A DNA stretch of 64,000 nt. Source: Rudaeicoccus suwonensis (GTDB lineage Bacteria > Actinomycetota > Actinomycetes > Actinomycetales > Dermatophilaceae). The DNA lies in contig NZ_VIVQ01000001.1 in the NCBI RefSeq assembly GCF_007829035.1, positions 2,170,001 through 2,234,000 of the forward strand, in the 5' to 3' direction. How positions within the stretch are numbered: position 1 is the stretch's first letter; each line of letters opens with the position of its first letter. Below are positions 34,436 to 43,049 of this stretch, piece by piece. The position numbers were made by a program, and so were the translations under genes. The notes below the pieces were generated by a model, which was given only the letters and a program-made list of their open reading frames with translations, was not told the origin of the DNA and ran no database searches.

Positions 34436-37400
34436 TTCTCCTCCTCGGCCGGGTCGCCTGTCGTCGCAAGAGCATCGGGCTCGATCAGTGTCACGAGATC
34501 TCGCAACGGCCTGGTGCCGCGGAGCTGCTGCCACCGCGAGCGCGGCTCGGCATAACCGAGTCCGTCGGGATTGCAATAGGGACACTGGATCCAGGAAAAG
34601 TCGTCGGTGGCGGGTGGCCGCAACGGGAACACGCCGTCGCGGATCGACGACGACACGGTGCCCACAGCCTCGCGGAAGGTCGTGTCGACCTCGGCCGTCA
34701 ACTCAAGCGGCACCCGTCTCCTGCCGTCGCCATCACCAACGAACCAATACGCGGCCTCGACGGGGGTGTGTGCGTCGCCGTACAACGCGCGCACGGCATG
34801 GGCGTAGGCCGGCAGCTGCAGCTTCGTGCCACCGATGACCGGATCTTCGGGGCAGATCTGCATGAATCTGCCGGGTTTCCCGGTCTTGATGTCGGTGACG
34901 ACCAAGGTGCCGTCGGCCGCTCGGTCGACCTTGTCTGCGGCGCCGGTCAGCTGGACCGTGCCACCCGGCACGTCGAGCACGACATCGACCCCGCCGCGGC
35001 CGAAGCCGGCTTCACTGCTCACCACCGCCAGACCACGAGAGGCGCGGTCGCTGTCATCGACGTCGAGCATCGTCTGAAGGACACCCTTGATCTCGACCAA
35101 CGACTGCTCCCACAGCCGTGTGTGTCCGGCGCGACCCGTCGTGACGAACTCCGCCGCGAATTCGTCGGCGATCTGCAGCAGCCGCACGTGCGCCTGCTGA
35201 TCCCATGGCTCGCCGTATCCAGGCAACTGCCCGGACTGTTGGCGTTCGGTGATGAGAACGTCGAAACAGTGGTGCACGAAGGTGCCGATGTCGGCCTTGC
35301 TCACCTGCACGATGGACTCGGGATCCTCGATCGGCGACACCCGCAGCACGCGGTTGACCAGATGCTGGAAGGGACACGCGACATACTTCTCGAGCATCGT
35401 CGGCGAGGTGTATTCACCCTCCGACAACGGCGAGAGTCGTGCCGCGTCGACACCGATCATCCCGTCGAAGCGGCCACCCTCCCGGTCGCCGCGCCCGGCG
35501 TTCATCGCTCGTGCCGCCGTCAGCGCCTCGTCGGCGAACCGCCAGCCGACCAGGCCGGCCCGCAACCGCCATTCCTGCTCGGTCGCCAGGTGCGTCGCCG
35601 TCGACAGACCCGAGGTGTATGACGCAACCTCCGTCAACCCGCTCACATCCGCGAATCCCGTTGCGGTCAGCGTCATCTCGCCGGTCAGTGATCGTATCGA
35701 CGGCAGCAGCCATCGGCTCGGAATGCGCTGTGTCTGCTGTCGCAGATCTCCTCGTGCAAATGTCACCGCCACCTCACCAGCCAAGGCGAACGCCGCCAGC
35801 AGGCAGCGGTGCTTCTCGGCGATGCGCTCCCGCAGCGTCACCAGCGCCTCGCCAAAGGTCTCGCGCACTGCCTCCGCCAGCAGCGGGTCGTCGCTCAGCC
35901 GCCCGGGGTAGACGTCCTCCGAGAGGCCGCACACGACGACGACATCAAGATCGAGGCCGGCGCCGGACTCGACCGGACCGACGTAGACACCCTCACCGAA
36001 GCGGCCGACTCGCATCGTCGCCGACTCCAACTGTGCGATCAGCACCTCCTCGATGATGACGAGGCTGACGGGGATCGCCGACTCGTCGAGCACGGTGAGC
36101 CCCTCGATCGCGCCCAGCACACTGACCCGGGCGTACTGCTCCTCCGGTGGCAGTCGAGCAGCCTGCGTGTCCGGCAGCAGGTCCGACACCAGTGTCCGCA
36201 GGCTGTCGGCCGCCTCCTGCCACGTAGCGGATCCCCCGATCCCGGTGAGCCGGTCGCGGATCCACCAGACGGTGTCACGCATCGTGGTCGCCTCGGCGAT
36301 GCGGCGCGCCAGATAGCCGTGCGGATCCTCCCGCGCCGCGAGCGTCGCGATCGTGGCATCGACCCGGTCGCGCCAGTCGGCCCCGTCGACGATGCCGCAG
36401 TTGCGCGACAAGCGCTCCCACGACGCCGCGGGGATCGCCGAGCCGTCGACGGCTCTGGCGGGCACCTCCGACAGCGTTTGCAGCACATCGGCGCGCGGAT
36501 AGCCGCTGCGCTGAATCCGCAACAGTCCCAGCACAAAACGAGCGAAGGCGCGCTCGGTCACAGGTCGTGCTCCCGGGCCGTTGAAGGTGACGCCGGCCGC
36601 AGTCAACTGCTCCTGCACGATGCGCGCGTAGGGGCGACGGTTGCCGTAGAGCACCGCTACGCGATGCGCGGGATGCGTGCCCAGTGCCGCCACCACCTCA
36701 CGCACCACGGCGCGCACCTCATCGTCGGCGTCGCTGGCATGTATGACGCGGTCGGCCGTCGCCGGATCACTTTCGGCCGCAGGCACGGTCACCGACGCCT
36801 CACCGGAGCCGACCTCACCCGCAGCGCTGCCCGTCACGGCAGCAGCCACCCGCAACGGGCCGGCGTCCGCCCGCGCATCGCCCGTCACACCGCACACGAC
36901 ATGTATGTCGGATGCGGCCGCGAGCGCCGTCAGCACCTCGAGCTCGACCGGTCGCATCGCCACGGGCAGATACACGACCGTCGGTGACAGCCCGGCGGGC
37001 GTGCGGCACACCAGCGCTGCAGCCCGCAACAGGTCGGCCTCGTCATACCAGTGTTTCGACAGACGGACCCACACGTCGTCGTGGATCCGCAGCACCTCGC
37101 GCACAAGGGTGCCCGGCTCCGCCCGAAGGCTCGCGAGCGTCGCGTCGTCGACCAGGCGTAGCTCGCGCGACACGCGCTCCAGCGCGGCCGACGTGGCGGG
37201 ATGGTCTGCCACCACACCGAATTCACCAGGGTGCTCGCTGAGTGACTCCCGGATACAGGCGGCGACCAACGCTGCAGTCGCGGGCCGACGACTCTGCGCG
37301 GCGAAGACCGGCGCGGCGAATCGTTCGGCCAATCCGGCCAGGGTGAGGCAGTCGACGGCGGCGATGCCGGGCGAGCCGTCGGTCAGGCCGCGCGCGAGAG

Positions 37401-37551
37401 TTCGACGAACGGTCAGCCCGGTGAGGTGGTCCGGCACGATGACGGTGACCGGTGCCAGCGGATCACCGGCTTTGACCTCGCGGACGACATCTCGCAGGAC
37501 CGCGAGCGTCGCAGCGCCATACCTGGTGATGTGCAGTTGCGCCTGGCCCAT
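34432..37551 (-). CDS. AddB-like PD-(D/E)XK nuclease subunit
   Basis: A 1039-residue partner of the AddA-like protein. The N-terminal half is helicase-like but its first motif reads VIVPDHLTG, with no usable Walker A, so it is unlikely to hydrolyse ATP. The C-terminal nuclease has FVHHCFD, ADKVDR...VVTDIKTG and LQLPAYA. Cys in KYVACPF and the pair CPYC near the end resemble the AddB iron-sulfur site, but the usual fourth Cys is not seen (NPDGLGY follows). The gene is first in a two-gene operon and overlaps the next by four bases. Confidence 0.85.
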   Translation of the reverse strand: MGQAQLHITRYGAATLAVLRDVVREVKAGDPLAPVTVIVPDHLTGLTVRRTLARGLTDGSPGIAAVDCLTLAGLAERFAAPVFAAQSRRPATAALVAACIRESLSEHPGEFGVVADHPATSAALERVSRELRLVDDATLASLRAEPGTLVREVLRIHDDVWVRLSKHWYDEADLLRAAALVCRTPAGLSPTVVYLPVAMRPVELEVLTALAAASDIHVVCGVTGDARADAGPLRVAAAVTGSAAGEVGSGEASVTVPAAESDPATADRVIHASDADDEVRAVVREVVAALGTHPAHRVAVLYGNRRPYARIVQEQLTAAGVTFNGPGARPVTERAFARFVLGLLRIQRSGYPRADVLQTLSEVPARAVDGSAIPAASWERLSRNCGIVDGADWRDRVDATIATLAAREDPHGYLARRIAEATTMRDTVWWIRDRLTGIGGSATWQEAADSLRTLVSDLLPDTQAARLPPEEQYARVSVLGAIEGLTVLDESAIPVSLVIIEEVLIAQLESATMRVGRFGEGVYVGPVESGAGLDLDVVVVCGLSEDVYPGRLSDDPLLAEAVRETFGEALVTLRERIAEKHRCLLAAFALAGEVAVTFARGDLRQQTQRIPSRWLLPSIRSLTGEMTLTATGFADVSGLTEVASYTSGLSTATHLATEQEWRLRAGLVGWRFADEALTAARAMNAGRGDREGGRFDGMIGVDAARLSPLSEGEYTSPTMLEKYVACPFQHLVNRVLRVSPIEDPESIVQVSKADIGTFVHHCFDVLITERQQSGQLPGYGEPWDQQAHVRLLQIADEFAAEFVTTGRAGHTRLWEQSLVEIKGVLQTMLDVDDSDRASRGLAVVSSEAGFGRGGVDVVLDVPGGTVQLTGAADKVDRAADGTLVVTDIKTGKPGRFMQICPEDPVIGGTKLQLPAYAHAVRALYGDAHTPVEAAYWFVGDGDGRRRVPLELTAEVDTTFREAVGTVSSSIRDGVFPLRPPATDDFSWIQCPYCNPDGLGYAEPRSRWQQLRGTRPLRDLVTLIEPDALATTGDPAEEEK

Positions 37552-37627
37552 CGGACTCCCCCGTGATCGTCGTTGCGGGTGAGCCTAGACGGCAGCACCG
37601 ACACCGACGTGTCGCACGGCCCGACGC

Positions 37628-38434
37628 TCAGCCGTCGATCCAGGCGAGCACTTTCTGGGCTTGCGCCTGCGTCCATGCGCTCGGGTCCGGCGAGGTGAGG
37701 TTCTTGCGGCCGTCGGCATCCATGAAGTCGTACATCGCCTTGGGCACCTGACCCTTCGTGGCGTACGGCGTGCCCTCGAGCAGGAATCGCTCACGCTGCT
37801 GCGGGTCGATGAAGAAGACCTCGTCGGAATGCTGCACGTCATACGTCAGTGGCTGCCCGGTGCGCCAGTTGCGCGGTGGCGTGCCCGGGTCGTCGGCGAC
37901 CTTCTGGCGCCAGACGCCCAGGAAGTTCCAGATGGCGTTCACCGACGCCTGACTACCGGTCCACACCTGCCAGTTGGCCGGCGGCGGCGCGTACAGCGCG
38001 CGGTAGGCAGCGATCTGCGGCACTGTGTCGCGCACAGGGTCGACGGTGAGCGAGACGAAAACCTCATTCTTCGACCGGCCGGCGGCCACCTCGGCGCGGT
38101 CGGTGCTGACGAGGGTGGCCGTGTCGATCGGGCAGGTCTCCTGGCACAACGTCATGATGTCCTGCAGCACGACCGTCTTGCCCTTGAGCGCCGCCAGGCT
38201 GGTGTGCTGACCGGTCGAGGTCGTGAACTGCAGATCCAGGATGTTCGCCGGCATGGCCGAATCCATTGGGGTACCAACGCCTTGCAGGTCCTTGGGTGTC
38301 GCGATGGCCGACGGTGTCGAGAGCGACGCCGCCGACGTGCCGGACCCGCTGCCTGAGCCGCATCCCGCAAGGGCGGCCGACACGACGACCACCGACGACA
38401 GCACCCAACTACGCTTCAACCGACCACGATTCAC
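37628..38434 (-). CDS. SCO1/SenC-family lipoprotein
   Basis: A 268-residue thioredoxin-fold protein. The start has a basic stretch, a hydrophobic core and the lipobox LAGC, so it is a membrane-anchored lipoprotein. The copper/thiol motif is CQETC with a distal His in QHSDEVFFID, as in SCO proteins, which deliver copper to or reduce the CuA site of cytochrome oxidase. GTG 38434 is the likeliest start; TTG 38419 is possible. Spacing between CxxxC and the His region is longer than usual. It is a single gene. Confidence 0.85.
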   Translation of the reverse strand: MNRGRLKRSWVLSSVVVVSAALAGCGSGSGSGTSAASLSTPSAIATPKDLQGVGTPMDSAMPANILDLQFTTSTGQHTSLAALKGKTVVLQDIMTLCQETCPIDTATLVSTDRAEVAAGRSKNEVFVSLTVDPVRDTVPQIAAYRALYAPPPANWQVWTGSQASVNAIWNFLGVWRQKVADDPGTPPRNWRTGQPLTYDVQHSDEVFFIDPQQRERFLLEGTPYATKGQVPKAMYDFMDADGRKNLTSPDPSAWTQAQAQKVLAWIDG

Positions 38435-38513
38435 CAGATGACTGTGCCATTTAGATCTGGCCACAGTCTGAACGCCACCAGCCCGCCATCCGATCGACCG
38501 CGCAGGAGGTCCA

Positions 38514-38780
38514 GTGACCATCCTCATCGATCCGCCCTTCTGGCCCGCCCACGGCAGGATCTGGTCACACCTGGTCAGCGACGAGTCGTATGCCGAGTTG
38601 CACGCCTTTGCAGCGCGGGTCGCGTTGCCGGACCGCTTGTTCGACATCGATCACTACGACGTGCCGGACGACAGGTATGCCGCAGCCCTCGCCGCCGGAG
38701 CGACTCCCGTCGGCGGTGGCGAACTCATCCGACGCCTGATCGCCAGTGGGTTACGGGTGCCGGCCCGGGAACGCCACTGA
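38514..38780 (+). CDS. DUF4031 domain protein
   Basis: An 88-residue protein starting MTILIDPPFWPAHGRIWSHLVSD, the typical DUF4031 opening, with DRLFDIDHYDVPDDRY. It begins at GTG 38514 behind a strong AGGAGG ribosome site. Function of the family is not established. It lies upstream of, and in the same direction as, the three small genes that follow. Confidence 0.88.
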   Translation: MTILIDPPFWPAHGRIWSHLVSDESYAELHAFAARVALPDRLFDIDHYDVPDDRYAAALAAGATPVGGGELIRRLIASGLRVPARERH

Positions 38781-38879
38781 CCCACGCGGTCGGCGGCACC
38801 CGCGAGATGCATCGCCCCGACGCTACGCACCAGTAGGATCGGCCGAAAGCGCTGCCATCTCCTCGACAAGGACGCCGCC

Positions 38880-39338
38880 ATGCCCGCAGATCTCGAAGTC
38901 TCCATCGACATCAACGCCACCCCGGCGCAGGTCTGGGCCGTGGTCTCCGATCTGACCGCCATGCCGCGTTGGAGCCCGCAGACCAAGAAGGTCTTCCTGC
39001 GCGGCGGCCCACTGCGCGTCGGCAGCAAGATGCTCAACGTCAACAAGCTGGGCTGGCGCGTCTGGCCGACACAGAGCGTGGTGACCGCCTACGAGCCGGA
39101 TCACCTGGTGGCCTTCAAGGTCCTGGAGAACCATGCCGTGTGGAGCTTCGAGTTGACACCGCTGGATGACGGCGTGCGCACGAAGGTCACCCAACGACGC
39201 GACGTCTCGACCGGCACGACGGTCGTGTCCCGTCAGCTGATCGACAAGGCCATGGGCGGTGAGGAGCGTTTCGAGAAGGGCCTCACCACCGGAATGCGCC
39301 AGACGTTGCAGCGCATCCGCGACGAGGTCATGTCGTGA
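38880..39338 (+). CDS. SRPBCC-family (START-like) protein
   Basis: A 152-residue protein with the SRPBCC/polyketide cyclase pattern: EVSIDINATPAQVWAVVSDLTAMPRWSP near the start, and a lipid-binding-type helix near the end (TGMRQTLQRIRDEV). Such proteins bind hydrophobic ligands; no specific ligand can be assigned. It starts at ATG 38880; the HIT-family gene begins 19 bases after its end, so the two may be co-transcribed. Confidence 0.85.
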   Translation: MPADLEVSIDINATPAQVWAVVSDLTAMPRWSPQTKKVFLRGGPLRVGSKMLNVNKLGWRVWPTQSVVTAYEPDHLVAFKVLENHAVWSFELTPLDDGVRTKVTQRRDVSTGTTVVSRQLIDKAMGGEERFEKGLTTGMRQTLQRIRDEVMS

Positions 39339-39357
39339 CCGTCTGCACCCGACGACC

Positions 39358-39768
39358 ATGACCTCGTGCCTGTTCTGTGACATCGCCACCGGCGCACTGC
39401 CCGCCACGGTCGTCGCCGAAACCACCGCAACCGTGGCCTTTCTCGACACCCGACCGGTGTTCAAGGGACACGTGCTCGTGGTCCCCAGGCAGCACGTGGA
39501 GACCCTGCCCGACCTGCCCGTCGAGAGCCTTCAGCCGTTCTTCGCCGAGGTCCAACGGGTCGCCGCAACCCTGCCGGCGGCTCTCGGGTCACAAGGCACC
39601 TTCGTCGCCATGAACAACATCGTCTCCCAGAGCGTGGCCCACCTGCACTGCCACGTCGTGCCGCGCACCAAGGGCGACGGACTGCGCGGATTCTTCTGGC
39701 CGCGGGTGCGATACGCCGCGGGAGAGCAGGCCGAGATCGGCGCGCTGATCCACTCTGCCCTCGCCTGA
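39358..39768 (+). CDS. HIT-family nucleotide hydrolase
   Basis: A 136-residue histidine triad protein with CLFCDIATG near the start and the active-site HLHCHVVPR (HxHxHxx pattern). HIT proteins hydrolyse AMP-linked or ADP-linked compounds such as AMP-lysine or dinucleoside polyphosphates. Start ATG 39358 fits the family; longer in-frame readings lie over the upstream gene and are unlikely. It is full length. Confidence 0.88.
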   Translation: MTSCLFCDIATGALPATVVAETTATVAFLDTRPVFKGHVLVVPRQHVETLPDLPVESLQPFFAEVQRVAATLPAALGSQGTFVAMNNIVSQSVAHLHCHVVPRTKGDGLRGFFWPRVRYAAGEQAEIGALIHSALA

Positions 39769-39901
39769 TCGATCCTTCCTGTCTCCACAGTCGACGTTCA
39801 GAAAACTTCCAGTGGCCGTGCCTACGGTCGAACGTGGCGAGCATCTCCTCGCAACGGCGCCCACGAGCGAGCGCCGCTCGGTCGACCAAGGAAAGGTCAC
39901 C

Positions 39902-40768
39902 ATGGAAGGCATTCTGCGGCCCGGCAGTGTCGTTGTCGGCGTCGACACCTCATCAGCCGCGATGACCGCGCTGGACTGGGCGGCCCAGTACGCCCAAGCG
40001 GTGCGCGCACCGATCCACCTCGTGCACGGCTTCAGCCACGACCGCCCCGACCTCGGGTTCGGCATGGGCGCCGACGCCGAAGCCCTCCTCGCTGCCGGCG
40101 ATCGCGTGCTCGGCCGAGCAGTCAATCGAATTCAGCTGCGCGACAAGATGATTCAAGTCACGACCTCGCACTGTGACGGATATCCGTCGGCGGCTCTCGT
40201 GCGTGCCAGCGCCGACGCTCGTATCGTCGTCGTCGGTTCGCAGGGCGACAGCCTGCTGCATCTGTCCTCCCTCGGCGAGACCGCGCACCAGATCGCCATT
40301 CACTCGACGTCGCCGGTCGCCGTGATCCGCAAGGACTCCGGTCTGGAGTCAGCGTTCAACCGTGTGACGGTGGGCGTCGACCGTTCCGACGACTCACTGG
40401 CCGCGCTCGAATGGGCCTTCGACGAGGCCGAACGCACCGAGAGCGAGGTGCTGGCCGTGCACGGGTGGCAGCCGAACGACGCGAAGGACCCTTCGCTGGG
40501 TCACGCGGACTGGGCGTCATACACGGAGATGTGCCGCAACCACATCGAGAGCGCGATCGCGACGCAGCAGGCCCGCCACCCGGGGGTCAAGGTCATCACC
40601 GAGATCTTCCAGGGCAATCCGACGCGCGCCCTGCTGACCGAATCGCACTCCAGCGACACCGTCGTCGTCGGCGCCCGTGGCACCGGCGGGTTCCCCGGAC
40701 TGCACATGGGCCGTGTCGCAGGCGACGTCCTGCGACACGCTGCCTCACCGGTCGTCGTCGTCCGCTGA
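39902..40768 (+). CDS. Tandem universal stress protein
   Basis: A 288-residue protein made of two UspA domains. Each has a nucleotide-binding GxxGxxx pattern: VVVGSQGDSLLHLSSLGE (about 104-121) and VVVGARGTGGFPGLHMG (about 257-273). The first part starts VVVGVDTSSAAMTALDWA and the second VTVGVDRSDDSLAALEWA. The start ATG 39902 has GGAAAGG six bases upstream; an earlier in-frame ATG at 39812 lacks a ribosome site. Tandem Usp proteins bind ATP and are induced by hypoxia or starvation in actinobacteria. A long hairpin follows. Confidence 0.92.
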   Translation: MEGILRPGSVVVGVDTSSAAMTALDWAAQYAQAVRAPIHLVHGFSHDRPDLGFGMGADAEALLAAGDRVLGRAVNRIQLRDKMIQVTTSHCDGYPSAALVRASADARIVVVGSQGDSLLHLSSLGETAHQIAIHSTSPVAVIRKDSGLESAFNRVTVGVDRSDDSLAALEWAFDEAERTESEVLAVHGWQPNDAKDPSLGHADWASYTEMCRNHIESAIATQQARHPGVKVITEIFQGNPTRALLTESHSSDTVVVGARGTGGFPGLHMGRVAGDVLRHAASPVVVVR

Positions 40769-40796
40769 GACACGGAGTCCCTCCAAGGGCCAGGGG

Positions 40797-40850
40797 GACA
40801 ACAGAAGGAGCCGTTCCCGTCGCATGACGGGCACGGCTCCTTCTGTTGTC
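40797..40850. terminator. Bidirectional hairpin terminator
   Basis: GACAACAGAAGGAGCCGT (40797-40814) is perfectly complementary to 40833-40850 (18 of 18), and the loop itself folds (CCCGTC-GCAT-GACGGG, 40816-40831), giving a near-continuous stem of 24 pairs. It lies 28 bases after the universal stress gene and 26 before the end of the convergent oligopeptidase gene, so it can stop transcripts from both sides. No U-tract follows on either side. Confidence 0.75.
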
Positions 40851-40876
40851 GCCGACGGTATCTTTCGCGAATACGC

Positions 40877-43000
40877 TTATGCAACAGTGCCATTCAGTAG
40901 TTGTGTCGCGCCCAACTGGTCGAGCATGAAGGCGTACTCGAACGCGGTGTCATGCCAGGCGTCATACCGCCCGCTGCGGCCGCCGTGCCCGGCGACGATC
41001 TCGGTCTTCTGCAGAATCGGGCGATCCGAGTGGTCGCTGGTCACCGTTTCGCGCAGCCGCTGCACCCACTTGGTCGGCTCGACGAAGAAGACGCGGGTGT
41101 CGTTGACGCTGGTGGTGGCCAGGATCGCGGGATAGTCGACCGCCTGGATGTTCTCGTACGGTGTGTACGACTTCATGTAGTCGTACACCTCCCGGCTCTC
41201 GATCGGGTTGCCCCACTCCTCCCACTCCCCTGCGGTCAGCGGCAACGTGGGGTCCAGGATCGTGGTCAGTGCATCCACGAAGGGCACGCCCGCGTGCACC
41301 ACACGGAACAGCTCCGGCGCAAGGTTGACGACGGCGCCCATCAGCAGCCCCCCGGCCGAACGTCCTTCTGCCGCAAGGCGATCCGGTGCCACCCAACCGA
41401 GGTCGATCAGCGCGCGGGCGCAGTCGACGAAGTCGGTGAAGGTGTTGCGCTTGGCCAGCAACTTGCCCTCGTCGTACCACCCGCGGCCCAACTCGCCGCC
41501 ACCTCGGATGTGGGCGATCGCGAAGACCACGCCACGATCCAGCAACGACAACCGTGCCGCGCTGAAGCTGGCGTCGATCGGGATCTCGTACGAGCCGTAG
41601 CCGTAGAGGTACCCCGGGTTGGTGCCGTCAGGCTGTATGCCGCGCGCACGCACCATCGAGACCGGCACCGACCGGCCATCGGTTGCCGTGACCCACAGGC
41701 GCTCCTCGACATACTGCTGCGGGTCGAAACCGGGCACATGGCGGCGCTTTAGCAGGACCGCTCCGTCGGAGGCGACATCGAGGTCGTAGGTGTCGCCGGC
41801 GACCAGGAAGGACGTCACGAGCAACTGGAGGGTGCGACTGTCGTACATCGGTGTCGAGCCGACCCGCACCGCGCGCAGACCACCTTCGACCGGCACCGGT
41901 CGCGGCGAACCGTAACCGTCACCGTCCTTGGCGATGATCCGGACGGCGGGCAGACCGCCGCTGCGCATCGTGACAGCGAGGAAGCTCTCGAAGGCGTCGA
42001 CGCCGAGGATTCGCTCACCCTCACCGGCGGACATCAGCGGCTGCCAGTGCTCCTGCCGTGGCGTCGCCATCGGCGCCCACGAGATGTCGAAGTCGACGCG
42101 AGAAGCATTGTGCGTAATGAGGATTCGGTCACCGTCGACTTCGACGCTGTAATCGAGACCGGCCTGCCGCTGCTGCACCAGCACAGGGTCCCCGGTCGGT
42201 TGCTGCAGGTCCAACAGACGCACCTCGCCGGTCGTCGACGAACCGGCGTGCAGGATCAGCCACCGCTCGTCGCGCGAGACGTCGAACCCGAGGCCGAAGA
42301 CCTCGTCGTCCTCCTGCAGCACCAGCACGTCCTGGTCTGCCGAGGAGCCGACGTGGTGACGCCATACCTGAAACTGCCGCCAGGCGTCATCGACACGCGT
42401 GTAGAACACCCACTGCCCGTCGCATGACCAGGCAACGCCGTATCCCGCTCCACCGACGGCCTCGTCGAGCACGTCGCCGGTGGCCACATCGCGCACCTGC
42501 AGCGCGTAGCGCTCGTCACCGGCGAAGTCGACCAGCACCGCGATGCGCGCACCGGTCGGATCGACCTCCAGGGCGCCGAGTTCGAAGAACTCCTGGCCCT
42601 GGGCCTCACGGTTGCCGTCGATGAGCACCTGCTCCCCCACAAGCGGCGCTCCCGCGTCGATCTGCGGCGCGACTGCGCCTGCGTCATACGGAACGCGACA
42701 GTGCAGGGGGTACTGCGCGCCCTCCTGCGTGCGGGTGAAATACCACCAGTCGTGCAGTCGCACCGGCACCGAGACGTCGGTCTCCTGGGTGTGGGCCTTG
42801 ATCTCTGCGAACACCTGGTCCGCCAACGGCGACAGGTGTGAGGTGCGCGCCATCGTGTAGGCGTTCTCGGCCTCCAGATGCGCGACGACCTCGGGATTTT
42901 CCTTGTCCCTCAGCCATTCGTAGTCGTCGACGACCGTGTCGCCGTGGAAGGTGCGGCTGTGCTGGATTCGCTGGGCAACGGGCGGTTCGACATGGCTCAC
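40877..43000 (-). CDS. ptrB: Oligopeptidase B (prolyl oligopeptidase family, S9)
   Basis: A 707-residue serine peptidase with an N-terminal beta-propeller (residues about 70-410) and a catalytic domain. The nucleophile is in AEGRSAGGLLMG; AHIRGGGELGRGWYDEGK is typical of oligopeptidase B, and the late HGGRSGRYD provides the His. It cuts short peptides after Arg or Lys in the cytoplasm. The start ATG 43000 gives the usual family beginning (PVAQRIQHSRTFHGDTVVDDYEWLRD). It is separated from dnaE by 49 bases. Confidence 0.9.
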   Translation of the reverse strand: MSHVEPPVAQRIQHSRTFHGDTVVDDYEWLRDKENPEVVAHLEAENAYTMARTSHLSPLADQVFAEIKAHTQETDVSVPVRLHDWWYFTRTQEGAQYPLHCRVPYDAGAVAPQIDAGAPLVGEQVLIDGNREAQGQEFFELGALEVDPTGARIAVLVDFAGDERYALQVRDVATGDVLDEAVGGAGYGVAWSCDGQWVFYTRVDDAWRQFQVWRHHVGSSADQDVLVLQEDDEVFGLGFDVSRDERWLILHAGSSTTGEVRLLDLQQPTGDPVLVQQRQAGLDYSVEVDGDRILITHNASRVDFDISWAPMATPRQEHWQPLMSAGEGERILGVDAFESFLAVTMRSGGLPAVRIIAKDGDGYGSPRPVPVEGGLRAVRVGSTPMYDSRTLQLLVTSFLVAGDTYDLDVASDGAVLLKRRHVPGFDPQQYVEERLWVTATDGRSVPVSMVRARGIQPDGTNPGYLYGYGSYEIPIDASFSAARLSLLDRGVVFAIAHIRGGGELGRGWYDEGKLLAKRNTFTDFVDCARALIDLGWVAPDRLAAEGRSAGGLLMGAVVNLAPELFRVVHAGVPFVDALTTILDPTLPLTAGEWEEWGNPIESREVYDYMKSYTPYENIQAVDYPAILATTSVNDTRVFFVEPTKWVQRLRETVTSDHSDRPILQKTEIVAGHGGRSGRYDAWHDTAFEYAFMLDQLGATQLLNGTVA

Positions 43001-43049
43001 GATGCCAGCGTATGTCGCGTCGCCACACGCCCGGCCACCCGGCCCGCGG

